In this document: positions 45,534 through 54,841 of the stretch, in pieces
How positions within the stretch are numbered: the first letter of the stretch is position 1
Layout: the number at the start of each line of letters is the position of its first letter
Assembly: GCA_004791255.1 (NCBI GenBank)
Contig: SRUQ01000010.1
Coordinates: 186,001 to 250,000, forward strand
Origin: a bacterium M00.F.Ca.ET.205.01.1.1
GTDB lineage: Bacteria; Pseudomonadota; Alphaproteobacteria; Rhizobiales; Rhizobiaceae
Direction of reading: 5' to 3'
Length of the DNA: 64,000 nucleotides
Program-made: the position numbers and the translations under genes
Notes under the pieces: model-generated
The model's input: the letters and a program-made list of their open reading frames with translations, nothing else
Databases searched by the model: none
Told to the model about the DNA's origin: nothing

Positions 45534-45780
45534 TGGCGGGGGACTCCTGGCGTTTTCGACGCACCATATCAGACCGGATGTTTCCGGCGCGTGTCGTCGC
45601 GGCAAAACTATTGAGGCGAATTGCCTGCCGCAATACGCGGCGGTGAGGCACGGCGTCACGTAATGGTGTTATTGCCCGGTTTTTTCGGCGAGGGATCGAC
45701 GAAGGATCACTGGCATAAATCCCAACGATCAGAAAAATTGATTGGCGCAACCCCTTGTGCCACCCATACACTTGACTGGT

Positions 45781-45802
45781 CCAGCCAAATGAAAATGGCT
45801 GG
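45781..45802. promoter_or_regulatory. Inverted repeat upstream of the MocR gene
   Basis: CCAGCCA and TGGCTGG, perfect 7-bp arms with an 8-bp AT-rich spacer, 20 bp before the MocR start. Both flanks add imperfect matches (CTGGTCCAG on the left, GGCCA on the right). Candidate autoregulatory site. The rest of the gap 45534-45822 shows nothing further. Confidence 0.45.
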
Positions 45803-45822
45803 CCATCCGAGGAAGATTTCCC

Positions 45823-47316
45823 ATGCCACAGCGCAATGACACGGCCATATGGTCCGGCCTGTTCCGGATTTCGGCCGAATCCGGCCAGACCCTCCAGGCA
45901 CAGATCCGCCAGGCCATCGTGGCCGCCATTCTCGACCGCCAGATCGCCGCTTCGATGCCGCTTCCGTCCTGCCGGATCCTGGCCGAGAAACTGGGCGTGG
46001 CACGCGGCACCGTGGTGCTGGCCTTCCAGCAGCTCGTCGACCAGGGCTTCCTGGTGGCGCGCGAGCGGCGCGGCCATTTCGTCAATCCCGAGGTGCTGGC
46101 AACGCCGGCCAAGCCGCACCAGAAGGCGCCCGACCAGGCCAACGAAATCGACTGGAAGGCGCGCCGCCAGATCGCCGCCAGCGACATGCCGCCGCCGGCC
46201 AAGCACGAGAACTGGATCAAGTCGTCCTACCCCTTCGTCTACGGCCAGTTCGACCCGGCGCTGTTCCCGACCGCCGAATGGCGCGAGTGCAACCGCATGG
46301 CGCTGGCGGTGCTCGAAATCCGCAACTGGGCCTCCGACATGGTCGATCGCGACGACCCGCTTTTGATCGAGCAGATCCAGGCGCGGCTTCTACCCAGGCG
46401 CGGCATCTTCGCCAATCCGGACGAGATCATCGTCACGCTAGGCGCCCAGAACGCGCTCTACATGCTGGCTTCGCTGCTGATGACCAAGGGCTCGAAGGTG
46501 GCGATGGAGGACCCCGGTTATCCCGACGCGCGGTCGATCTTCCGCCTGGCGGGCGCCGACATCCAGCCGGTGCCGGTCGACCAGTCCGGCATCGTAACCT
46601 CTTCTATTCCCAATGATTCCGGCTTCGTCTTCGTGACGCCGAGCCATCATTGCCCGACCATGGTGCCGCTGTCGGCGGAGCGGCGGCAGGACCTCCTGGC
46701 GCGCGCCAACCGCTACAATCAGATCATCATCGAAGACGGCTATGACAGCCAGCTTCTCGACGAGGCGCCGCAGCAGGCTTTGAAGAGCCTCGATCGTTCC
46801 GGCCGCGTCGTCTATGTCGGCTCGATGTCGAAGACGCTGGCGCCCGGCCTGCGGCTTGGCTACATCGTCGCTTCGGCTGGACTAATCGCCGAGCTCAGGG
46901 CGTTGCGCCGTTTCATGCTGCGCCATCCGCCGGCCAACAACCAGCGCGCCGTCGCGCTGTTCCTGTCGCTCGGCCATCACGAAGCACTGGTGCGGCGGCT
47001 GTCGAGCGCCTTCGACGAGCGGCGCAAGCGGCTGGTCCATGCGATTTCCGCTTTCCTGCCCGAATGGCGTTCGACCGATTCGGCCGGCGGCACGTCGCTG
47101 TGGCTGGAGGGGCCGCGCGGCACCGATTCGCGCGGACTGGCGGAAGCCGCGGCCTCGCGCAGCGTCATCATCGAGCCGGGAGACCGCTTCTTCGACCGCA
47201 CCGAAAAGCCCTCACGTTTCATGCGCTTGGGCATCTCGTCGATCGCGCTGCAGCATATCGAACCCGGTATCCGGGAACTGGCCACCGCCGCCGGGCGCCG
47301 GCCCGCCGCGGCCTGA
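45823..47316 (+). CDS. MocR family regulator (GntR helix-turn-helix plus aminotransferase domain)
   Basis: 497-residue PLP-binding regulator. Seen: GntR-type domain QTLQAQIRQAIVAAILDRQI, LPSCRILAEKLGVARGTVV, then an aminotransferase-like domain with YGQFDPALFPTAEWRE, VTLGAQNALYMLA, EDPGYPDARSIF, IIEDGYDSQL and the PLP lysine in VGSMSKTLAPGLRLGYI. ATG 45823. Immediately upstream of an MttB-family gene, separated by a strong terminator, so it likely controls that gene from its own message. Confidence 0.92.
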   Translation: MPQRNDTAIWSGLFRISAESGQTLQAQIRQAIVAAILDRQIAASMPLPSCRILAEKLGVARGTVVLAFQQLVDQGFLVARERRGHFVNPEVLATPAKPHQKAPDQANEIDWKARRQIAASDMPPPAKHENWIKSSYPFVYGQFDPALFPTAEWRECNRMALAVLEIRNWASDMVDRDDPLLIEQIQARLLPRRGIFANPDEIIVTLGAQNALYMLASLLMTKGSKVAMEDPGYPDARSIFRLAGADIQPVPVDQSGIVTSSIPNDSGFVFVTPSHHCPTMVPLSAERRQDLLARANRYNQIIIEDGYDSQLLDEAPQQALKSLDRSGRVVYVGSMSKTLAPGLRLGYIVASAGLIAELRALRRFMLRHPPANNQRAVALFLSLGHHEALVRRLSSAFDERRKRLVHAISAFLPEWRSTDSAGGTSLWLEGPRGTDSRGLAEAAASRSVIIEPGDRFFDRTEKPSRFMRLGISSIALQHIEPGIRELATAAGRRPAAA

Positions 47317-47334
47317 TCCATTCCCCGATCCTCG

Positions 47335-47372
47335 ACGGGAGCCGCTGGCAAGCGGCTCCCGTTTCCTTTTTT
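47335..47372 (+). terminator. Rho-independent terminator
   Basis: Perfect 12-bp stem ACGGGAGCCGCT/AGCGGCTCCCGT with loop GGCA, followed by TTTCCTTTTTT. It lies 19 bp after the MocR stop. It implies a separate promoter for the MttB gene within 47373-47511. Confidence 0.85.
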
Positions 47373-47511
47373 GCCTGGCCCATTCGACTGGAACCGCTGG
47401 CTCATAGGCTGGGCCAATGCCGGCGGCATAGTCGACACCAAAGGGGAAGAAGCAGGCCGATGGTGGACCAACCGCCGCGCTCTGCTTCTCGCAAAAGGTG
47501 GAGTGTCTCCC

Positions 47512-49098
47512 ATGTCAGTGGTTCTCGAAAAGCAGGAAGCGGCGGACCAACGGTCGCGCCGCTCCGGCGGACGCGAAGCGCGCCGCGCCATGCGCGCAGC
47601 ACCGCTGGCCGACGACATCAGGCCGGTGCGCGCCGGCCTCGAAGGCGGCAGCTACGGACCACTCAAAGGCAATGACCAGGAGCGCATCCACGAAGCGGTG
47701 CTGACGCTGCTGGAGACGGTCGGCTTCGCCAACGCCATCCCCTCCTGCATCGAGGCGCTGGCCAAGGCCGGCGCCACCTATGGCGACGATGGCCGCATCC
47801 GTTTCCCGCGCGCGCTGGTGCTCGACACGATCAGGAAGGCTGCACGCAATTTCACCTTGCACGGCCAGGACCCCAGGCACGACATGGTGATCCAGGGCAA
47901 GCGCGTGCACTACGGCACGGCCGGCGCCGCCGTGCATCTGGTCGATGTCGAGAAGCGCGAATACCGTGAATCGCTGCTGCAGGACATTTATGACGCCGCC
48001 CGCATCGTCGACGGGCTGGACAACATCCATTTCTTCCAGCGGCCAATGGTGCCGCGCGATATTCCCGACCCGCTCGAAATGGACTTCAACACGCTCTACG
48101 CCTGCGTGATGGGCACGTCCAAGCACGTCGGAACGTCCTTCACCGTGCGCGAAAACGTGCAGCCGGCGCTGGAAATGCTCTATGCCATCGCCGGCGGCGA
48201 GGAGAATTTCCGCGCCCGGCCGTTCGTCTCGAATTCCAACTGCTTCGTCGTGCCGCCGATGAAATTCGCCGAGGACGCCTGCGGCGTGCTCGAGGCCTGC
48301 GTAGAGGGTGGCATCCCGATCCTGCTCCTGTCGGCCGGCCAGGCTGGCGCGACAGCCCCGGCGGCGATTGCCGGCGCCGTCGTGCAGGCGGTGGCCGAGG
48401 TGCTGGCGGGCCTGGTCTATGTCAACGCCATCAAGCCGGGACATCCGGCGATCTTCGGCACCTGGCCGTTCGTATCGGACCTCAGGACCGGCGCCATGTC
48501 GGGCGGCTCGGCCGAACAGGCGGTGCTGACAGCGGCCTGCGCGCAGATGGCGCAATATTACGACCTGCCGGGCGGCTCGGCCGCCGGCATGACGGATTCG
48601 AAGCTGCCCGACATCCAGTCCGGCTATGAAAAGGGCATCACCGACGTGATGGCCGGTCTCGCCGGCCTCAACCTCGTCTATGAATCGGCCGGCATGCATG
48701 CCTCGCTGCTCGGCTTCTGCCTGGAAAGCCTGATCATCGACAATGACATGCTGGGGCATTGCCTGCGCTGCGTGCGCGGCATCGAGGTGACCGACGAAGC
48801 GCTGTCGATCGACACCATCGCCGAGGTCTGTATGAAGGGCCCCGGCCACTATCTCGGCAATGAGCAGACGCTGCGGCTGATGCAGACCGAATATTTCTAT
48901 CCGGCCGTCGGCGACCGGTTTTCGCCGAAGGAGTGGAACGAGAAGGGCCGGCCCGACATTTTGCAGCGGGCGATCATCGAAAAGAAGCGCATCCTTGCCG
49001 AACGCTTCCCGCGCCATGTGCCGAAGCCGCTCGACGACAAACTGCGCGCCCGCTTCGGCGAGATGATCAAGTTGCCGCGCGGTGGCATGGGCGGCTAG
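47512..49098 (+). CDS. Trimethylamine methyltransferase family protein (MttB superfamily, non-pyrrolysine)
   Basis: 528-residue TIM-barrel corrinoid-dependent methyltransferase relative. Seen: HEAVLTLLETVGFANAIP, HYGTAGAAVHLVDVEKREY, SAGQAGATAPAAIAGAVVQA, FGTWPFVSDLRTGAMSGGSA and GMTDSKLPDIQSGYEKG. No in-frame TAG is present, so there is no pyrrolysine; such members demethylate glycine betaine or other quaternary amines. ATG 47512; an in-frame ATG at 47371 lies on the terminator tail and is rejected. No corrinoid protein gene is adjacent. Confidence 0.88.
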   Translation: MSVVLEKQEAADQRSRRSGGREARRAMRAAPLADDIRPVRAGLEGGSYGPLKGNDQERIHEAVLTLLETVGFANAIPSCIEALAKAGATYGDDGRIRFPRALVLDTIRKAARNFTLHGQDPRHDMVIQGKRVHYGTAGAAVHLVDVEKREYRESLLQDIYDAARIVDGLDNIHFFQRPMVPRDIPDPLEMDFNTLYACVMGTSKHVGTSFTVRENVQPALEMLYAIAGGEENFRARPFVSNSNCFVVPPMKFAEDACGVLEACVEGGIPILLLSAGQAGATAPAAIAGAVVQAVAEVLAGLVYVNAIKPGHPAIFGTWPFVSDLRTGAMSGGSAEQAVLTAACAQMAQYYDLPGGSAAGMTDSKLPDIQSGYEKGITDVMAGLAGLNLVYESAGMHASLLGFCLESLIIDNDMLGHCLRCVRGIEVTDEALSIDTIAEVCMKGPGHYLGNEQTLRLMQTEYFYPAVGDRFSPKEWNEKGRPDILQRAIIEKKRILAERFPRHVPKPLDDKLRARFGEMIKLPRGGMGG

Positions 49099-49114
49099 GA
49101 CACCTCCTACCAAA

Positions 49115-49513
49115 TCACTCCGCGATCAGTCCGTAGCGCTCGACGACCTCGGCATTGATCAGTTTGGCATGCAGCGCCATCAGCACGATCCGCGCGTCGA
49201 AACTGTCACCGGCTTCGAGAGCCGCCTCGATCCGGCGCTCGGCGTCCAGGCGCTGCTGCGGACCCTTGGCGCTTTCGAAGGTCTCCGGACCGGCGATGCA
49301 GTAGCCGAACAGGCTCGCCACCTGCGGATAGGCCTGCGGCGGCGGCTCGTCCGGCCAGTGATCCTTCATCAGATTGACGATGGTGAGCTTTACACCCTCC
49401 GGCACCAGGGCCGGGTGTAGGTCGGCGCCGCGCAAGGCGGTATCAAGCTGCCTCAGATCGCCCGAGCGGCCGAACATGCCGAGGAAACCGAGGGAAGAGC
49501 GTCGTCCCGCCAT
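49115..49513 (-). CDS. Conserved hypothetical protein
   Basis: 132 residues, soluble, no membrane segment or signal peptide. Composition is normal for the region and the protein reads like a real gene (GVKLTIVNLMKDHWPDEPPP, LFGYCIAGPETF, RRIEAALEAGDSFDARIVLMALHAKLIN), but I do not recognise a family. It converges on the MttB gene and lies 66 bp downstream of chrA on the same strand. Confidence 0.7.
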   Translation of the reverse strand: MAGRRSSLGFLGMFGRSGDLRQLDTALRGADLHPALVPEGVKLTIVNLMKDHWPDEPPPQAYPQVASLFGYCIAGPETFESAKGPQQRLDAERRIEAALEAGDSFDARIVLMALHAKLINAEVVERYGLIAE

Positions 49514-49579
49514 TGATGGTCCAATCCGTTTCCAACCACTTAGGCAGTTTGGAAGCGGAATACAAAATAAGCCGGAAAT

Positions 49580-50965
49580 CTAACCACTCGCCGCCAACAG
49601 CAAGACGCCGGCAAGGGCGGATCCGGCAAGCGTCGGCAGCATGCCGATTTTGAATTTCAGGATGGCGACCATGGTGGCGCAGGAAAGCAGCGCGGCTCGC
49701 CAGTCGATCGACGAAAGCACCGGCATATTCATGCCGAGGCCCGTCGTGTGCACCTCCCGGAAGACGACGTGTAGGGCGAACCACAAAGCGAGGTTCATGA
49801 TGACGCCGACAACGGCGGCGGTTATTGCGCCAAGTGCTGCCGACAGGGCCTTGTTGCCACGCAGCGCCTCGATATAGGGCGCGCCGAGGAATATCCAGAA
49901 GAAGCAGGGCGTGAACGTCACCCATAGGGTGAGTAAGGCTCCGAGCGAGCCGCCAAGCAGTGGATGCAGCGACCCGGAGTGGCGGAACGCTGCCAGAAAG
50001 CCGACAAACTGCAGCACCAGGATGAGCGGACCTGGCGTGGTTTCTGCAAGCCCAAGGCCGTCGACCATTTCACCCGGGGCGAGCCAGCCGAAGGACTGCA
50101 CGGCTGCCTGCGCGACATAGGCAAGCACCGCATAGGCGCCGCCGAAGGTAACGACCGCCATCAGACTGAAGAACCGGCCGATCTCGGTCCACACGCTTGT
50201 CGACCCGGTAAGCCACCAGATCAGCAAAACCGGCCCGAGCCAGATCGGCAGCCAGATCGCGACAGTGCGCAGCGCATGCCATTTGGTCGGCTTGACATGG
50301 GTCAGTTCGCCGCGCTCGAACATCAGGTCGACCGCGCCCTTGGTGTCGGCGGTATCGCCCTTGCCATGCGCGGAGCCGGAAAACAGGCCCGGAGCAACAC
50401 GGTCTCCCAGCCATCCCGTCAGGCCCGCGAGCAGGATGACGAACGGGAACGGCACATTCAAAGCATAAATGGCGATGAAGGCCGCGACGGCGACCGACAC
50501 CATGGCTTGGTTTTTCAGGGCACGCCTTCCGATCCGGATCACCGCCTCGATGACAACGGCAAGCACCGCCGCCTTCACCCCGAAAAACAACGCCGCGACA
50601 AGCGGCACGTCGCCATAGAGTGCGTAGAGGGCGCTCAAGGTCAGCATGACGAGCGCGCCCGGCACGACGAACAGGATGCCGGCGACAAGCCCGCCGATCG
50701 TCCTGTGCAGCAGCCAGCCGATGTAGATGGCGAGTTGCTGGGCTTCGGGACCAGGCAACAGCATGCAGTAGTTCAAGGCATGCAAAAAACGCTGTTCACC
50801 GATCCAGCGCCTGTCCTCGACCAGTTCCTTGTGCATGAGCGCTATCTGGCCGGCCGGCCCGCCGAAGCTCAGCAATCCGATTTTCGCCCACAGGCTCAGA
50901 GCCTCACGGAAGCTTGGCGCGGTCGGCTCGTCGACAAGCTCTTCCTTCGCTACCATGGTGCTCAT
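49580..50965 (-). CDS. chrA: Chromate transporter ChrA
   Basis: 461-residue inner-membrane chromate/sulfate-antiporter family protein with two homologous halves. Seen: LWAKIGLLSFGGPAGQIALM and MLLPGPEAQQLAIYIGWLLH in the first half; FSLMAVVTFGGAYAVLAYVA and AETTPGPLILVLQFVGFLAA in the second, the duplicated GGP/PGP motifs of long-chain ChrA. ATG 50965 overlaps the chrB stop (ATGA). Expels chromate from the cytoplasm. Confidence 0.95.
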   Translation of the reverse strand: MSTMVAKEELVDEPTAPSFREALSLWAKIGLLSFGGPAGQIALMHKELVEDRRWIGEQRFLHALNYCMLLPGPEAQQLAIYIGWLLHRTIGGLVAGILFVVPGALVMLTLSALYALYGDVPLVAALFFGVKAAVLAVVIEAVIRIGRRALKNQAMVSVAVAAFIAIYALNVPFPFVILLAGLTGWLGDRVAPGLFSGSAHGKGDTADTKGAVDLMFERGELTHVKPTKWHALRTVAIWLPIWLGPVLLIWWLTGSTSVWTEIGRFFSLMAVVTFGGAYAVLAYVAQAAVQSFGWLAPGEMVDGLGLAETTPGPLILVLQFVGFLAAFRHSGSLHPLLGGSLGALLTLWVTFTPCFFWIFLGAPYIEALRGNKALSAALGAITAAVVGVIMNLALWFALHVVFREVHTTGLGMNMPVLSSIDWRAALLSCATMVAILKFKIGMLPTLAGSALAGVLLLAASG

Positions 50966-51780
50966 GACACCTTGCCTGCGGCCGGCCAATTGTGCGTTTC
51001 CTCCGTCGCGTCGCGACACCAGCGGAAGAACGCGTCATAGAGCAGCATGCCGGCCTCCAGCTGTTCCAGATCGTCACGGAACATGCGTGACAGGCCAAGC
51101 GAGGCAGCGAGAAAGCCGGCGGCCTGGGGAACCAGATCGAGGCGCGCGGTATCGGCCGCGCGCACAATCATGGCAAGGCGATCGAGCGCCTCCGATTCCA
51201 ACCCGAACTCCTCGATCATGGTGTCGAAGGTGCAGCGTTCGCCGCGATGGCTCCAGAACACATTGTCGATGTCGAAGGGCACCGCCCGAAAGCGGTCGGC
51301 GACAGCCGGGACCTCAGTGGGGTCGACAAACAGAAACACCGCGTCGGGGTCGATGAAACGCCGGATCAGCCATGGGCAGGCGATGCGATCGACTTTCGGC
51401 CGGGTCCGCGTCACCCATACGGTGCGGCCCTTTTCGTCGCGCGGCGGCAATTTTTCGGTGCGAACCAGAAGCCCGCCGGCATCGCGCCAGGCTTCAAAGC
51501 CGCCTTCCAGGGATTCGGCAGGAACCCCCTCGTGCCGAAGCCAGGCGGCAACGCCTTGCGAGAGTTTCTGGCCCTTCTGGCAGACGACGGCCACCGGCTT
51601 GCCGGCGAGCGCGGCCGCCCAGGTCGAAACGGTTCTGAAATCGCGCCGGGTCGAGGCCGGCAGCAGGCGCGGATCGGCGGCGAAATCCTCATCGATGCGA
51701 ACATCGACGATCACGGGCGCGCCTGGCAGACCGACGAGGCGGATTAGTTGCGATACGGTGATAGCGGTTGTTGACGGCAT
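50962..51780 (-). CDS. chrB: ChrB family protein with N-terminal rhodanese-like domain
   Basis: 272 residues. Residues 1 to about 110 are rhodanese-like (VIVDVRIDEDFAADPRLLP, active-site loop VVCQKGQKLSQGVAAWL with a Cys), followed by a ChrB domain (VTRTRPKVDRIACPWLIRRFIDPDAVFLF, HRGERCTFDTMIEEFGL). ChrB acts as a chromate-responsive regulator in Ochrobactrum and Cupriavidus (established). ATG 51780 behind CAGGAGGTGGACGCC. First gene of chrBA. Confidence 0.9.
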   Translation of the reverse strand: MPSTTAITVSQLIRLVGLPGAPVIVDVRIDEDFAADPRLLPASTRRDFRTVSTWAAALAGKPVAVVCQKGQKLSQGVAAWLRHEGVPAESLEGGFEAWRDAGGLLVRTEKLPPRDEKGRTVWVTRTRPKVDRIACPWLIRRFIDPDAVFLFVDPTEVPAVADRFRAVPFDIDNVFWSHRGERCTFDTMIEEFGLESEALDRLAMIVRAADTARLDLVPQAAGFLAASLGLSRMFRDDLEQLEAGMLLYDAFFRWCRDATEETHNWPAAGKVS

Positions 51781-51966
51781 GGCGTCCACCTCCTGAACAG
51801 AGAAGCCTGGACGCGAACGTTGGGCTGACGCCTCACGGGGTCGTCGCGATACACCCCTTGCCATCATGGTGGAATTGTTGGGTACGCTTGTCAAGGACGA
51901 CGCGCGGCGGCCTGACCTGGATCAAGCCGCCGTCCGTCGTTCAAGCAAGCCCCTGCGACCAGGCGC

Positions 51967-53772
51967 TCAGTGATTGTCCCTCGGGACACCCTTGGTATGG
52001 GCAACGTCCTGGTACTTCACCGCCGGCTTCAGCACCATTCCCTGGTCGAACTGGTCGACCATACCGCGCTGGATTTCCTGCCATGGCGTCTGGTGCTGCG
52101 GATAGTGGTAGCCGCCATTGCCCTGCAGCGCTGCACGCCGCTTGGCGATCTCGTCGTCGCTGACCAGGATGTTGGCGGTGCCCTTGTTCAAGTCAATGCG
52201 GACGCGGTCGCCCGTCTTGAGCAGCGCCAGCCCGCCGCCAATAGCGGCTTCCGGCGAGGCGTTGAGGATCGACGGCGAGCCCGACGTGCCCGACTGGCGG
52301 CCGTCGCCAATGCAGGCCAGCGCGTGGATACCCTTCTTGATCAGGTAGGCCGGCGGCTGCATGTTGACCACCTCCGCACCGCCGGGGTAGCCGACCGGGC
52401 CGGCGCCGCGCATGAACAGGATCGTGTGCTCGTCGATGCCTTGCGCCGGATCGTCGATGCGGGCGTGGTAGTCTTCCGGCCCGTCGAAGACCATGGCGTT
52501 GCCTTCGAAGGCCTCCGGATCCTTCGGGTTGGAGAGGTAGCGCTCGCGGAATTCCGGCGAGATGCCGCTCATCTTCATGATCGCCGAATCGAACAGATTG
52601 CCCCTAAGGTTGATGAAACCGGCATTGGCCTTCAGCGGCTTGTCGGCGCTGCGGATGACGTCGGGATTTTCGTTGGCGACGCCTTCGCTATTCTCACCGA
52701 TCGACTTGCCGTTGACGGTGCGCGCGCCCGGATGCGGCAACAGCCCGCCCTTCATCAGTTCGGCGATGACCGCCGGCACGCCGCCGGCATGGTGGTAGTC
52801 CTCGCCCAGGTACTCGCCCGTCGGCTGCAAATTGACCAGCAGGGGCACATTGAGGCCGACCGTCTGCCAGTCGTCATTGTCGAGCTTTACGCCGAGGTGG
52901 CGGGCGATGGCGTTGAGATGGATCGGCGCGTTGGTGGAGCCGCCGATCGCCGAATTGACGACGATGGCGTTCTCGAAAGCCTCTCTCGTCATGATTTCGG
53001 ACGGCTTCAGATCCTCATGCACCATCTCGACGATGCGCTTTCCCGTCTCATAGGAAATCTGGCCGCGCTCGCGATAGGGCGCCGGGATGGCGGCCGAGCC
53101 CGGCAGCTGCATGCCGAGCGCCTCGGCCAGCGAATTCATGGTGGTGGCGGTGCCCATCGTGTTGCAATAACCGGTGGACGGAGCCGACGATGCGACGATG
53201 TCCATGAACTCGTCATAGTCGATCTCGCCAGCCGACAGGCGCTGGCGCGATTCCCAGACGATGGTGCCGGAGCCGGTGCGCTTACCCTTGTGCCAGCCAT
53301 TGAGCATCGGGCCGACCGAGAGGGCGATGGCCGGAATGTTGACGGTGGCCGCCGCCATCAGCAGAGCCGGCGTCGTCTTGTCGCAGCCGATGGTGAGCAC
53401 CACGCCGTCGAGCGGGTAGCCATAGAGCACCTCGACGACGCCGAGATAGGCAAGGTTGCGGTCGAGTGCGGCGGTCGGGCGCTTGCCGGTCTCCTGGATC
53501 GGGTGGCAAGGGAACTCGAACGGAATGCCGCCCATCGACACGATGCCTTCGCGCACCCGCTTGGCGAGTTCGAGGTGATGCCGGTTGCAGGGGGACAGAT
53601 CCGAGCCCGTCTGGGCGATGCCGATCAGCGGCTTGCCCGACATCAACTCGGCGCGTGTCAGCCCGTAATTCAGGTAGCGCTCCAGATAGAGCGCCGTCAT
53701 CCCCGGATTGTCGGGATTGTCGAACCACTCCTGCGAGCGAAATTTCTTCTTCTTGGTGGGGGCGCCGGCCAT
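51967..53772 (-). CDS. IlvD/Edd family dehydratase (arabinonate/xylonate dehydratase type)
   Basis: 601-residue Fe-S dehydratase of sugar acids. Seen: Fe-S cysteines in SDLSPCNRHH, TIGCDKTTPALLMAAATV and ACIGDGRQSGTSGSPSILN, Mg/carboxylate region YNTMGTATTMNSLAE (CNTMG), and VNSAIGGSTNAPIHLNAIA. N-terminal MAGAPTKKKKFRSQEWFDNPDNPGMTA is typical of the sugar-acid group, not IlvD. ATG 53772. Probably acts on L-arabinonate or D-xylonate; no sugar dehydrogenase or transporter is next to it. A FadR-type GntR site lies just upstream. Confidence 0.9.
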   Translation of the reverse strand: MAGAPTKKKKFRSQEWFDNPDNPGMTALYLERYLNYGLTRAELMSGKPLIGIAQTGSDLSPCNRHHLELAKRVREGIVSMGGIPFEFPCHPIQETGKRPTAALDRNLAYLGVVEVLYGYPLDGVVLTIGCDKTTPALLMAAATVNIPAIALSVGPMLNGWHKGKRTGSGTIVWESRQRLSAGEIDYDEFMDIVASSAPSTGYCNTMGTATTMNSLAEALGMQLPGSAAIPAPYRERGQISYETGKRIVEMVHEDLKPSEIMTREAFENAIVVNSAIGGSTNAPIHLNAIARHLGVKLDNDDWQTVGLNVPLLVNLQPTGEYLGEDYHHAGGVPAVIAELMKGGLLPHPGARTVNGKSIGENSEGVANENPDVIRSADKPLKANAGFINLRGNLFDSAIMKMSGISPEFRERYLSNPKDPEAFEGNAMVFDGPEDYHARIDDPAQGIDEHTILFMRGAGPVGYPGGAEVVNMQPPAYLIKKGIHALACIGDGRQSGTSGSPSILNASPEAAIGGGLALLKTGDRVRIDLNKGTANILVSDDEIAKRRAALQGNGGYHYPQHQTPWQEIQRGMVDQFDQGMVLKPAVKYQDVAHTKGVPRDNH

Positions 53773-53786
53773 CGTGGTCTCCGTAT

Positions 53787-53810
53787 TTGTATGACAAATC
53801 GATATGACAA
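53787..53810. promoter_or_regulatory. Probable FadR-type GntR operator
   Basis: TTGTATGACAA at 53787-53797 has perfect TTGT/ACAA arms and fits the FadR-subfamily consensus TNGTNNNACNA; the word TATGACAA recurs at 53803-53810. It lies 15 bp upstream of the dehydratase start. No GntR gene of that type is adjacent. Confidence 0.55.
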
Positions 53811-53921
53811 TGCGCTCATGCAGGCAAGAGGCAGGCGCGGTCCAAACCGGACTTTGGTGCGATAGACAGGTATTCGGCCGCGCGCTAGGACCAATCAGCA
53901 TCAGCAATCCGGGAGGTTTTG

Positions 53922-54371
53922 ATGGCTTTGGTGATCGAAGGCGAGGAGCGCATCGCCGCACCCCTGCAGAAAGTGTGGGAAGCGCTGAACGACCCGGCCA
54001 TTCTCAGGGAAAGCATCCCCGGCTGCCAGAGTCTGGAAATGAAGTCTCCAACCGAGATGGCGGCGACGGTCGTCCTGAAGATCGGGCCGATCAAGGCGAC
54101 CTTCAATGGCGAGGTGACGCTGAAAAATCTTAAGCCGCCGCATGCCTACACCATCCAGGGCGAAGGCAAGGGCGGCATAGCCGGCTTCGCCAAGGGCGGC
54201 GCCGACGTGACGCTGACCGCGGACGGGGCGGATGCGACAGTGCTCAAATACGCGGCCAAGGCCGATGTCGGCGGCAAGATCGCCCAGCTCGGCAGCCGGC
54301 TCATCGAGTCGACCTCGAAAAAACTGGCCGGGCAGTTTTTCTCGACGTTTGGTGAAAAGGTGGGCGGCTAG
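53922..54371 (+). CDS. CoxG-like SRPBCC protein (CO dehydrogenase subunit G family)
   Basis: 149-residue lipid/ligand-binding START-fold protein. Seen: MALVIEGEERIAAPLQKVW, ESIPGCQSLEMKS, KIGPIKATFNGEVTLKN, GKGGIAGFAKGGADVTL and LIESTSKKLAGQFFSTF, the standard CoxG pattern. ATG 53922 with GGGAGG 6 bp upstream. CoxG helps recruit Mo-hydroxylases to the membrane, yet no coxMSL-type genes are in the window, so it is an orphan copy here. Confidence 0.88.
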   Translation: MALVIEGEERIAAPLQKVWEALNDPAILRESIPGCQSLEMKSPTEMAATVVLKIGPIKATFNGEVTLKNLKPPHAYTIQGEGKGGIAGFAKGGADVTLTADGADATVLKYAAKADVGGKIAQLGSRLIESTSKKLAGQFFSTFGEKVGG

Positions 54372-54383
54372 TACCCGCGATCA

Positions 54384-54782
54384 CTAACCATCAACGACCG
54401 CAAACGCATCAACCTCGATCAGATATCCGGGCGATAGGCTCGCGACGCCCAGAACGACGTTGGTCGGCTTGTGATCGCCGAACAGCGTCAGCCGAGCCTC
54501 TTCGATGATCGGGTAGTGAGTGTGGAGCTGGTAATCGACGACGTAGATCGTAATCTTGGCTACGTGCCTGGGAAGGGCACCCGCGGCTGCAATGGCTCGA
54601 CCGAGGTTGGCGAACGCCTGGCGCACCTGAACCGCGAAATCGCCGGGGCCGACAAGCTTGCCGTGTATGTCTTCCGGCTCCTGGCCAGCGACAAATATCA
54701 GCTTGGCGCCCTTCGCGACAACGACCTGCGTGTAGGTATCGGGTGTCGGTAGATCCTTGGGATTGATGCATTCAAGCGTCAT
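54384..54782 (-). CDS. RidA family protein
   Basis: 132-residue member of the YjgF/RidA family. Seen: TLECINPKDLPTPDTYTQVV, LIFVAGQEPED, FAVQVRQAFANLGRAIAAAG, HVAKITIYVVDY and the tail LIEVDAFAVV. The catalytic arginine of true RidA is absent (LIEVDA), so imine deamination is doubtful. ATG 54782 has AAGGAGGGG upstream; the longer frame is rejected. Not related closely to the copy at 23663. Confidence 0.85.
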   Translation of the reverse strand: MTLECINPKDLPTPDTYTQVVVAKGAKLIFVAGQEPEDIHGKLVGPGDFAVQVRQAFANLGRAIAAAGALPRHVAKITIYVVDYQLHTHYPIIEEARLTLFGDHKPTNVVLGVASLSPGYLIEVDAFAVVDG

Positions 54783-54841
54783 TTGCGTCCGCCCCTCCTT
54801 CTCTGGATTTCCTGACTTGGCTTCCCCGGCGTGCGCAATGC

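Noticed and set aside
47512..49098. Pyrrolysine-containing trimethylamine methyltransferase
   Set aside because: The frame has no internal TAG, so no pyrrolysine can be encoded.
51970..53865. 631-codon open frame on the plus strand
   Set aside because: Exact antisense shadow of the dehydratase gene, which has clear Fe-S and family motifs.
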